This document shows, piece after piece, positions 34,897 through 42,126 of a stretch of DNA of 64,000 nt; the first letter of the stretch is position 1; each line of letters starts with the position of its first letter. The stretch is taken from contig NZ_BLRH01000014.1 of assembly GCF_025996515.1 (NCBI RefSeq), positions 310,001 to 374,000 on the forward strand. Reading direction: 5' to 3'. Origin of the DNA: Rhizohabitans arisaemae. Lineage in GTDB: Bacteria; Actinomycetota; Actinomycetes; Streptosporangiales; Streptosporangiaceae. The position numbers and the translations under genes are program-made. The notes under the pieces are model-generated. The model did no database searches, was not told where the DNA came from, and saw only the letters and a program-made list of their open reading frames with translations.

Positions 34897-35568
34897 TCAG
34901 CTCTTGCCGGAGCTGCGCCGCTTGCCGAAGAACGGCAGCCGGGACATCAGGCCGCCGCCGGCCTTGACGCCGCCCAGCGCGAGGAAGGCGGCCAGGATCG
35001 TGCCGGTCAGCGGGTCCACGGCGGTCAGCTCGGGAGCCGGGGCCGCGGGGGTGGTCGAGGCGGCGGTGGTCGTGGTGGTGACCTCGGACTCGCTCGACTT
35101 GTTCTTCTCGCGGACGATGTCGGGGTGACCGTATCCGACGACCTTGCTCTCGTCGCGGACCTTGCGCTTGGCGACACCGCCGTCGATGTTGCCCTCGATC
35201 GTGTGGATCGTGTTGCCCTCGACCTTGGTCACGACGCCGACGTGGTCGATGCCCGCGATGGTCTTGCCGCCGCTCCAGTCGAAGAAGACCAGAGCACCGG
35301 GTGCGGCCTCCTTGTTCCAGGCGCCCTTCTGCTGGAACCAGGTGGCGTGGTAGGGGGTGTAGGCGAACTGGCCGACCTCTTTCCAGGTGCCGGTCTTGCT
35401 GGCGGCCCAGGAGATGTACATGTTGCACCAGGCGCCGTTCGCGAACGCCGAGTCCTTGGCGACGTTCTGGCCGTACCACTCGCCGAACTTGGAGTAGCCG
35501 CTGGATTTTTCCGTGTAACCGAGCTCCGCCTCAAGGGCCTGGATCAGCTTCAGAGTTTCAGGAGTCAT
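34897..35568 (-). CDS. CHAP-domain protein with hydrophobic C-terminal segment (copy 2)
   Basis: A 223-residue paralog of the CHAP protein at 29967. The CHAP domain has Cys48 in AWCNMY and His109 in IDHVGVV at exactly the same positions as copy 1. It starts without a signal peptide (MTPETLKLIQALEAELGYTE). The linker after residue ~165 is much shorter than in copy 1, and the C-terminal hydrophobic segment (LTGTILAAFLALGGVKAG) is weaker, ending in KKRRSS-type basic residues. The large PASTA kinase lies directly downstream on the same strand, between the two CHAP genes, so a functional tie to cell-wall sensing is likely but inferred. Confidence 0.87.
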   Translation of the reverse strand: MTPETLKLIQALEAELGYTEKSSGYSKFGEWYGQNVAKDSAFANGAWCNMYISWAASKTGTWKEVGQFAYTPYHATWFQQKGAWNKEAAPGALVFFDWSGGKTIAGIDHVGVVTKVEGNTIHTIEGNIDGGVAKRKVRDESKVVGYGHPDIVREKNKSSESEVTTTTTAASTTPAAPAPELTAVDPLTGTILAAFLALGGVKAGGGLMSRLPFFGKRRSSGKS

Positions 35569-35643
35569 ATGCGTAGGGGAGCCGCTCGAGCCATGCTGAG
35601 GATCGCTTCACCGTAACGACCAGGCGTACCGAGCCACTTTTGT
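35569..35643 (-). promoter_or_regulatory. Conserved leader of CHAP gene copy 2
   Basis: Read on the minus strand, ACAAAAGTGGCTCGGTACGC starts 75 nt before the ATG and GGCTCCCCTAC lies just before it, matching the leader of copy 1 in both sequence and spacing. No Shine-Dalgarno is visible. The pair may be a promoter element plus an unusual ribosome entry sequence. Confidence 0.5.
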
Positions 35644-36424
35644 CGAATGTTGGCACTGGTGCTCTTGGGGGGTCGACCGTGTCAACCGCGGGGCGAGCAC
35701 TGGTGAGGCCAATTGGTCATTTGATTACCTGGCAACGAGACTACGGGGTTAAAGCCGAGTTGTCATTAGTCAAAGGGACGGCCACGGGATTGCCGCGAAA
35801 GGCTCATAAAGATCGTCGATGTTGAGCGGGTATGTGCTGAATCCGCTCTCCTGTAAGGGATTCGCACGCGTTCAGGAGCACTTGAAATCGTCAGCCGATC
35901 TGTCATGAACAGGGTCTGAACGGGTCAAAAAGATTTACCTTCGAGGGTGCTCCAAGTGCTTTTTGATCTAGTAGCGGGGCTGAATCGAGACCTCTCTTGG
36001 TGCCCACTTGACCTGCGGAGACCCTCCTCAGAGTGATCAACTTAGCCCTTTCGGGGTCTTACTTTGCACTCATTGACCCACCTGCTGAGATGTGTAATCC
36101 CTTTCTGTTGAGTGGTTTCAGAGTTCTGGCCGGTCGTTTGGAGATCGATTCCCCATGCTTCCGGGGCTGGCTTTACTCAAATGGGATCGGGTTCCAGGTG
36201 TCGGCGGAGGGCGAAGTCCCGGGGAGTATGAAGAAGCCTCGAATCCCCTGCCGTATAGGGGATTCGAGGCTGCTTTACCTGTTTGACCCGGAGTCCGGGA
36301 AGGCGATGGCGGTGCCAAATCAAACCGGAATCGATGATGTCGGTGTGACGACTGAGTTCTCAGATGACGTTGCGAAAGATGTTCCCGCTGACTTCCCAGG
36401 CGATTTCAGCGACGAATCAATAAG
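35644..36424. other. Long non-coding, lower-GC region with twin hairpins
   Basis: About 780 bp without a credible gene and visibly richer in A/T than its flanks. It holds a direct repeat GCACTGGTG (35652 and 35697), an inverted repeat TCAAAAAG/CTTTTTGA (35925-35966), and two related hairpins: GAATCC/GGATTC at 35839-35863 and a perfect 14-bp stem GCCTCGAATCCCCT at 36236-36270. The lower GC could mean a promoter-rich or acquired segment. Confidence 0.5.
36236..36270. terminator. Perfect 14-bp hairpin downstream of the LLM oxidoreductase gene
   Basis: GCCTCGAATCCCCT pairs fully with AGGGGATTCGAGGC across the loop GCCGTAT. It lies about 155 bp past the stop of the minus-strand oxidoreductase gene and could end that transcript or one entering from the other side. 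Confidence 0.55.
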
Positions 36425-37330
36425 TCAGCGCAGGGCCTGGAGTTCGAGATCGATCAACTCGCTCGTCAATGCGTCCAGCGTCCGGCGGGTTTCCCGAGCG
36501 TCATCGAGAGGGCCGCCGAGATGAATGTCGAAGACGATGTAGGCGGCACCGATCTCCTGAAAACCGGCCAGGTCCCGCCGAATCTGATCCGTCGTGCCGT
36601 GGCAGGCCGGGCGGTCCGCCTCGTCCAGCGGGGTCTCGGTCACGCGGACCCGGACGAGCGGCGCCAACGCCGGCAGCGGCCGGCCGATCAGGTCCGCGGC
36701 GGCGCGCAGCGCGGGGATCCCCTTGGTGCGCAACCAGTCCACCCGAGGATGGCGGGGATGCCACGCGTCGCCGTACCGGACCGCCCGGTGGACCGCCGCC
36801 GGGCTCGACCCGCCGACCCAGACCGGCGGCACCCGTACGGGCGGGGGCGCGGTGCGCACCTCGCCGAAGGAGACGAACTCCCCGTCGTGGGAGACGACCG
36901 GTGACGTCCAGATCTCCCGCATGACGGCGAGGTACTCGTCGGTGAGGTCGCCGCGTCGCCCGAACGGCACGCCCAGCGCGGCGAACTCCTGCTCCGCCCA
37001 GCCCACGCCCACCCCAAGGACCAGCCGCCCGTCGCTGAAGCGGTCGATGTTCGCGGCCATCTTCGCGGTGATCAAGGGGTGCCGGTAGGGGACGACCGCC
37101 ACGGTCGTCCCGAGCTCGATCCGCTCGGTGAGACCGGCGAGCCAGGCGAGGGTGGTGAAGGGTTCGTAGAGCGGGTCGGGGAGGCGCTCACCCACATCGG
37201 GGGTCACCGCGATGTGGTCGGAGAGCATGGCGAGGTGGAAGCCGGTTTCCTCGGCCAGCCGGACCCAGCCCGCCAGGGTCGAGGGGTCGGTTCCGGGACC
37301 GTGGTTCACCAGGGTGACGCCGAATCTCAT
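36425..37330 (-). CDS. LLM-class F420-dependent oxidoreductase
   Basis: A 301-residue bacterial-luciferase-like TIM-barrel enzyme. It starts MRFGVTLVNHGPG at ATG 37330, with AAGG upstream. Family features are LAMLSDHIAVTPDVG, RIELGTTVAVVPYRHPL, the LVLGVGVGWAEQEFAALG motif and VPPVWVGGSSPAAVHRAVRYG. Such enzymes use reduced or oxidised F420 (sometimes FMN) for hydride transfer on diverse small molecules. The gene stands alone between a non-coding region and a divergent small membrane protein, so the substrate cannot be inferred. Confidence 0.92.
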   Translation of the reverse strand: MRFGVTLVNHGPGTDPSTLAGWVRLAEETGFHLAMLSDHIAVTPDVGERLPDPLYEPFTTLAWLAGLTERIELGTTVAVVPYRHPLITAKMAANIDRFSDGRLVLGVGVGWAEQEFAALGVPFGRRGDLTDEYLAVMREIWTSPVVSHDGEFVSFGEVRTAPPPVRVPPVWVGGSSPAAVHRAVRYGDAWHPRHPRVDWLRTKGIPALRAAADLIGRPLPALAPLVRVRVTETPLDEADRPACHGTTDQIRRDLAGFQEIGAAYIVFDIHLGGPLDDARETRRTLDALTSELIDLELQALR

Positions 37331-37464
37331 CAATGATCAACACCTTGAGCAGGGCGGACGTTTCAGTCTTCTATGTGGTTCGTCCACAGGGCGGGGGCCA
37401 CGGGTCGGCAGGTGACCGCACGGGTGGAGTGATCCAACCACGGGTGGTATCTACTGATATTTTC

Positions 37465-37968
37465 ATGCGGGATCCGGCTTCGTGGCTGCCGCGCGGCGGG
37501 GGAAACAATCGCGCCGGAGCCCCCGGCAGCGGAAGGAAGAGGGTTTTGGGCCGCCATCGTCACTACTCCATCCGGAACCCGGGGGTACCCGGACTCCGGC
37601 TCGGCCTGGCGATCGGTCTCGCCCTCCTCGGCTGCGCGGTTCTCGCCTGGCAGGTCACCGCCGTGGTGATCGCGCGACCCGCGCCACCGGTCCCCGTCCC
37701 GTCCACGCCGAGCGCCACGCCGTCCGGGCGGCTCCCCGCGGTCGCCCGCTGGGCCACCCCGGTGCCGCCGCCCCCGGCCACCGTGCCGGTACGGAACGTG
37801 CCACGCCCCGCGCAGACCACACCCGAGCGGTCACCGGAGCCCCGGGGATCCGAGCAGCCCACCCAGGAGCCCACGCTGCCCGGGCCGCAGCGGTCGCCGG
37901 GGCCCGCCGACCCGGGATTCCCGCCGCCCCCCGGCCCGTTGCCGAGCATCGTGCCGGAAGCCGACTGA
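37465..37968 (+). CDS. Hypothetical single-pass membrane protein with Pro-rich tail
   Basis: A 167-residue protein I do not recognise. A basic N-terminal region is followed by one hydrophobic segment (LAIGLALLGCAVLAWQVTAVVIA) and a ~100-residue tail rich in Pro, Ser and Thr that should lie outside the cell. Codon third positions are strongly G/C, consistent with real coding. ATG 37465 lacks a strong Shine-Dalgarno, so an internal start is possible. The gene ends 3 bp from the converging DNA-repair gene. Confidence 0.6.
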   Translation: MRDPASWLPRGGGNNRAGAPGSGRKRVLGRHRHYSIRNPGVPGLRLGLAIGLALLGCAVLAWQVTAVVIARPAPPVPVPSTPSATPSGRLPAVARWATPVPPPPATVPVRNVPRPAQTTPERSPEPRGSEQPTQEPTLPGPQRSPGPADPGFPPPPGPLPSIVPEAD

Positions 37969-37971
37969 CGC

Positions 37972-38652
37972 TCAGTCGACCGGCAGGTTCTTGAACGCCT
38001 CCCGGCGGCTGAGCCCGGCGATCCCGGTCCGGTTCACATACCGGACGACCTCGTCGGGGTCGGTCTTGGCGTACTCGCGCAGCGCCCAGCCGATCGCTTT
38101 GCGCGCGAAGAAGTCGTGGTCCGACAGGCTTCCCTCGATGCACGCGTAGAGCAGCCCGAGGTCGGTGTCGGCCTTGAAGGTGTTCTGGCACAGGATCGAG
38201 GTGCGCCGCTTCCAGAGGTTGCCCGACCGCGACCACTCGTGCGCGAGCTTGCTCATCTCGTCGGGGAACCCCCGCAGCAGCGGGCCGATCCGATGGACGG
38301 CGAGGTCGTCCACGTAGTCCCACCAGGCCCCGGTGACGATCATCTCCTCGTACATCGGGATCGTGTCGAGGGTCTGATGCCGCTTGTAGAGCCGGAAGCC
38401 GGTGAGCTCGATCGCCGCGTAGCGCTCCTCCCGGTACTCCGCCTCGCGCCACAGGGCGAGCGCCGACAGCTGCCAGTCGCGGGCGCTTCTGAGCGGCTGC
38501 TCCAGGAAGAGCGCCCGCAGGATCTGCCGCCGCGGGCCCGCCGGAACGCCGCGGAAGGGCAGTTCGGACTTCATGTACGCCTGCATGGCGGGGGCGCGCT
38601 CCGGGTCCGCCGCCTTGGTGAGCGCCAGCCGTACCGAATCGACGAGGTTCAT
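37972..38652 (-). CDS. DNA alkylation repair protein (AlkD-like HEAT-repeat glycosylase)
   Basis: A 226-residue all-helical protein of the AlkD/AlkC superfamily, which removes alkylated bases such as 3- and 7-alkylpurines. Typical features are AYMKSELPFRGVPAGPRRQI near the N-terminus, the TGAWWDYVDDLAVHRIGPLL segment containing the Trp/Asp of the DNA-binding cleft, and FFARKAIGWALREYAKTDP. The gene overlaps the end of the TetR regulator by 4 bp, so both are read from one transcript. Confidence 0.92.
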   Translation of the reverse strand: MNLVDSVRLALTKAADPERAPAMQAYMKSELPFRGVPAGPRRQILRALFLEQPLRSARDWQLSALALWREAEYREERYAAIELTGFRLYKRHQTLDTIPMYEEMIVTGAWWDYVDDLAVHRIGPLLRGFPDEMSKLAHEWSRSGNLWKRRTSILCQNTFKADTDLGLLYACIEGSLSDHDFFARKAIGWALREYAKTDPDEVVRYVNRTGIAGLSRREAFKNLPVD

Positions 38653-39389
38653 CGCCCGCTCACCGCTCCCCGCCCGCCGGTCCGCCCGTCCTGGACGAGG
38701 CCGTCGAAGAGGACCGAGATGTAGTGTTCGGCGATCTCCGCGGAGTCGAGCCGGCCACCCGACCGGAACCAGCGCACCGTGACCCAGATCGTGTCGCGGA
38801 TCATGCGGTAGGTGAGTTTGGGATCGGCGTCCCGCCGGAACTGGCCGAGCTCCTGTCCGAGCCGGATCTGCTCAAGCCACATCAGTTCGACCTGGTCCTC
38901 GGTCTTGACGAGGTAGTCGAACCGCTCACCCGGCAGCGAGCGCAGATAGTTCCAGTCGTTCTGCATGACCGTGACGGCGGCCCGGTGGGTCTCCACGGTG
39001 CCGAAGCCGATGCGGATCATCTCCGAGAGGGCGGTCCGGGGGTCGTGCCCGTCGGCCAGCACGGCCCGGTAGCGGCCGATCAGGTCGTCGAGGAAGGTCC
39101 TGAGCACCTCGTCGACGATCGCCTCTTTGGAGTCGAAGTGGTGGTACAGGCTGCCGGAGAGGATGCCGGCCTCGTCGGCGATCTGCCGGACGGTGGTCGC
39201 CTGGAACCCCTTCTCCGCGAAGAGCTCCGCCGCCAGCCGTAAGAGGTGGTCACGACGTTCGGAGCCCGGCACCGAGGGTCCCGTCCCCCGCCGAGCCGCC
39301 GGTGCCCTGCGGCGGGGCGCCGCGACGGTCCGAAGGCTCTCCGTGTTCCCCGAGGTGCCTGGGTTCCTGCGCGAGTTCACGTCCTCCAT
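38649..39389 (-). CDS. TetR-family transcriptional regulator (KstR2-like)
   Basis: A 246-residue repressor. The N-terminal helix-turn-helix is LAAELFAEKGFQATTVRQIA followed by DEAGILSGSLYHHFDSKEAI, a sequence close to that of mycobacterial KstR2, the regulator of late cholesterol-ring catabolism. The C-terminal ligand domain includes MIRDTIWVTVRWFRSGG, also seen in that group. About 45 residues of Arg/Ala/Pro-rich sequence precede the HTH, so a later start is possible. No steroid genes lie nearby, so the KstR2 likeness describes family only. Confidence 0.88.
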   Translation of the reverse strand: MEDVNSRRNPGTSGNTESLRTVAAPRRRAPAARRGTGPSVPGSERRDHLLRLAAELFAEKGFQATTVRQIADEAGILSGSLYHHFDSKEAIVDEVLRTFLDDLIGRYRAVLADGHDPRTALSEMIRIGFGTVETHRAAVTVMQNDWNYLRSLPGERFDYLVKTEDQVELMWLEQIRLGQELGQFRRDADPKLTYRMIRDTIWVTVRWFRSGGRLDSAEIAEHYISVLFDGLVQDGRTGGRGAVSGR

Positions 39390-39573
39390 TATGGGCCTCC
39401 AACCCTGCCGTGCTCACCGCGGACCGTCGGCGGATAGGGCCATCATCGGGTGCCGGAGCCGCTCCCGCCCGGTCCTTGCGCAGAGTCGCCGCGGGAGTCC
39501 GGACGTCCCACCGTGCTTCGCCGGGCGGGGCGTACGGCGCGGTACGGCGGATTCCCCCGTCGCCGAGCCGATA

Positions 39574-40581
39574 ATGAGGCGCATGGGTTCGGGGGGTACG
39601 GGAGGCGGTCCCGCTCGCCGGTGCGTCCTCGCGGGATTCGGCCTGGTGGCGCTGGCGGGCTGCGACCGGTCCGGTCACGTCGGGCAGGAAGGGGTCACCC
39701 GCCCGGCCGTGCCGCAGCCGTACACCGCGCTCGCCGTGTTCGATCTGACCGGCCGGCCCGGTGAGACGCTCGCCGGTCTGGGGGCTGCCGTCACGGGCGG
39801 CGGCCCGGCCGGGGTGACCGTCACCGTGGGGGTGGGGCCGAGGCTCGGCGGCTTCGAGGAGCTGCCGGTCTTCGCGCGGGAGCGGATCGAGCCGGCGGCC
39901 CGCGGGGGCGACCTGCTGATCCAGGTCTGCGGGGCGACCGAGCCCGCGGTGTGGGCCGTGCTCTCCGGGCTTCGCGCCCGGCTGGGCCGCCGGGCGCGCA
40001 TCCGATGGGGCCAGCGGGGCTTTCGCCGCGCCTCCTTCGGCGCGGTCCGCAACATCCTGGGGTTCCACGACGGGGTCGCCGGTCCCACGACCGAGTCCGA
40101 GTTCCGCCGCGAGGTGTGGCGGGAGGACGGGTCGACCTTCGCGGTGGTCCGCCGGATCCGGCTGGACGTGGGCCGGTTCCTCCGGCTGCCGGTCCCCGAG
40201 CAGGAACGGGTCGTCGGCCGCCGCCGGGCGGACGGGGCGCCGCTGTCGGGCGGGGCGCCCCTGGCCGCGGTGGACCTGGAGGCCGCGGCCCCGGACGGCC
40301 GGCGGCTGATTCCGGACGGCGCGCACGTCCGGCGGGCGCACGCCTCGGGGGGCGGCCGCATGCTGCGCCGGGGCTACACCTTCGACGACGGGCCCCGCGA
40401 CCGGGGCCTGCTCTTCGTGGGTTTCCAGCGGGAGCTCGGCACCTTTACCGAGACCCAGTCCCGGCTGGACCAGGGGGACGCGCTGATGGCCTTCACGACC
40501 ACCACGGCCTCGGGGGCCTTCCTGATCCTGCCCGGGTTCGACGCCAGGCGCCCGCTGGGTTCGACGCTCATGCTCGGGTGA
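39574..40581 (+). CDS. Dyp-type heme peroxidase, probable Tat-exported lipoprotein
   Basis: A 335-residue dye-decolorising peroxidase. The distal GxxDG motif is GFHDGVAG (Asp166), the proximal heme ligand is probably His251 in DGAHVRRAH, and the C-terminal FQRELGTFTETQSRLDQGD and FLILPGF are family hallmarks. The N-terminus reads ARRCVLAGFGLVALAGC, combining a twin-arginine signal with a lipobox, so it should be folded with heme inside the cell and anchored outside. EfeB-type relatives sit with efeU/efeO iron-uptake genes; none are present here. Its substrate is unknown. Confidence 0.88.
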   Translation: MRRMGSGGTGGGPARRCVLAGFGLVALAGCDRSGHVGQEGVTRPAVPQPYTALAVFDLTGRPGETLAGLGAAVTGGGPAGVTVTVGVGPRLGGFEELPVFARERIEPAARGGDLLIQVCGATEPAVWAVLSGLRARLGRRARIRWGQRGFRRASFGAVRNILGFHDGVAGPTTESEFRREVWREDGSTFAVVRRIRLDVGRFLRLPVPEQERVVGRRRADGAPLSGGAPLAAVDLEAAAPDGRRLIPDGAHVRRAHASGGGRMLRRGYTFDDGPRDRGLLFVGFQRELGTFTETQSRLDQGDALMAFTTTTASGAFLILPGFDARRPLGSTLMLG

Positions 40582-40782
40582 GTTTCTGGGCGTTTGTCGG
40601 AAGATGGAAGCCCATCTACCTGGCGTTACGACATTTTGCAATCGCTTGACTACCCAGAGTGGTCGCGCTTGACTGTTCCCCAGATGCGGTGGCTCACCGG
40701 TCCGGCGAGGCCCAGCCGATCGTGGCTTGCGTCTCGGACGGCCGGGGGTCACGGCAGCCCCCAGTAGGAAAGAGGAGTCGAA

Positions 40783-41043
40783 ATGATGAAGAAACTCTGC
40801 GTTTCAGGCGCCGTTCTCGCCGCGGCGATCGGCATCGGCCTCTCCGCCACCCCCGCCCACGCGGCGCACGATGACACCTACATCGGCAACTGGAGCAGGT
40901 ATATCGACGATTCCGCCCAGTCGGGGAATCAGTTCGGCAACATCAGGGCGAGCAACCGCGGTTGCGGCAACTCCGTCAACGTGAACAGCGTGAGCGCCAC
41001 CTCGTGCCGGGGCAACATCTCGGTGACGTACGTCTTCGACTAG
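40783..41043 (+). CDS. Small secreted chaplin-like protein
   Basis: An 86-residue precursor with a clear signal peptide (MMKKLCVSGAVLAAAIGIGL, cleavage near AHA). The mature ~60 residues contain SGNQFGN and GCGNSVNVNSVSATSC, which recall the Cys-Gly-Asn-x-Val core and two-Cys spacing of chaplins, the amyloid surfactants of aerial hyphae. The chaplin hydrophobic core (VIGLLNPAFGN) is not conserved, so this is a relative or analogue rather than a true chaplin. AGGAAAGAGGAG precedes the start. It has its own transcription unit. Confidence 0.75.
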   Translation: MMKKLCVSGAVLAAAIGIGLSATPAHAAHDDTYIGNWSRYIDDSAQSGNQFGNIRASNRGCGNSVNVNSVSATSCRGNISVTYVFD

Positions 41044-41189
41044 TCCGGCGGTCACGGGGCGTCGGGCCGGTTGCCGGCTCGGCGCCCCCGCGCACGCTCT
41101 ACCCTGGACGTCCGCTCGGCGACAAGCCCGGCAAATAGAGTGGGGCCCATAATATTGCTTCCGACCTGCCGGGCGATGGGGGAGAGTGC

Positions 41190-42044
41190 ATGGGTGTGCC
41201 GGTGGCATATGTGACGTCGACGGCGGCGGGCAAAGACGACGAGGTCGGCCTGGTGCTCACCGGATGGAACGACGCCGGGATGCGGGGGGAGATCGTCCGC
41301 TGGGACGACCCTGAAGTGGACTGGAGCTCCTACGACGCCGCCGTCGTCCGGTCCACCTGGGACTATGTGACCCGCAGGCAGGAGTTCGTGGCGTGGGCGC
41401 GGCGGGTCTCCGGCCTCACCCGGCTGCTCAACCCGGCCCCGGTCATCGAGCGGAACACCGACAAGACCTACCTGCGCGACCTCGCCGAGCGCGGCATCCC
41501 GACCGTCCCCACCCGGTGGATCAGCCCGGGCGAGGCGCCCGACCTGATGGAACGCTGGCCCGAGCTGGTGGTGAAACCCTCGGTTTCGGCCGGGGCCAAG
41601 GACACGGTCCGTACCGCGTCCCGGGCTCAGGCGCTCGAACACGCGTGGCGGCTGACCAAGGGCGGCCGGACCGCGATGATCCAGCCTTACCTGGACATGG
41701 TCGAATCCGAGGGGGAGACCTCGCTGATCTTCCTTGGCGGACGGTTCAGCCACGCGATCCGGCGGCAGCCCATGCTGTCGGCCCGGGGCGGGATGATGAC
41801 CATGACGCACCGGAACCGGCCGGCGGTGCGGGAGGTCGACCTCGACCAGGTCATCCTGGCCAAGAAGATCCTGGGAATGATCCCTGAGGAGCTGCTGTTC
41901 GCCCGGGTCGACCTGGTCCGTGACGCGCGGGGCGCCCCCATCCTGCTCGAACTCGAACTCACCGAGCCCTACCTCTTCCTTCGCTACGCCCCGCACGCGT
42001 CACGCCGGATGGCGCAGGCGCTCCGCATCCTCGCCTCGCGCTGA
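41190..42044 (+). CDS. ATP-grasp domain protein (RimK/glutathione-synthetase-like)
   Basis: A 284-residue ATP-grasp enzyme, a fold that joins a carboxylate to an amine through an acyl phosphate. Seen are the N-terminal DAAVVRSTWDYVTR, the nucleotide-binding Lys in ELVVKPSVSAGAKDT, the QPYLDMVESEGETSLIF loop, and the metal-binding tail RVDLVRDARGAPILLELELTEPYLFL. Proteins of this size and motif set are common, uncharacterised, in actinomycetes. No peptide-ligase partner lies nearby, so substrates are unknown. Confidence 0.88.
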   Translation: MGVPVAYVTSTAAGKDDEVGLVLTGWNDAGMRGEIVRWDDPEVDWSSYDAAVVRSTWDYVTRRQEFVAWARRVSGLTRLLNPAPVIERNTDKTYLRDLAERGIPTVPTRWISPGEAPDLMERWPELVVKPSVSAGAKDTVRTASRAQALEHAWRLTKGGRTAMIQPYLDMVESEGETSLIFLGGRFSHAIRRQPMLSARGGMMTMTHRNRPAVREVDLDQVILAKKILGMIPEELLFARVDLVRDARGAPILLELELTEPYLFLRYAPHASRRMAQALRILASR

Positions 42045-42126
42045 GACCCCTTATCCGGGGCCGACCGGCCGTACCGGAGAGTTATCCGGTAAAAACAGGC
42101 ATCATGCAGACCCGAGATGTTCCGCG

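Noticed and set aside
35569-35830. Possible ydaO (c-di-AMP) riboswitch upstream of the CHAP genes
   Set aside because: Actinomycete cell-wall hydrolase genes often carry this riboswitch, but I could not find its conserved core (GACAGCTAACC-like) in either leader.
36033-36524. 163-codon plus-strand open frame in the lower-GC gap
   Set aside because: No ribosome-binding site, no G/C third-position bias, and it runs through the perfect hairpin at 36236-36270 and into the antisense of the LLM oxidoreductase.
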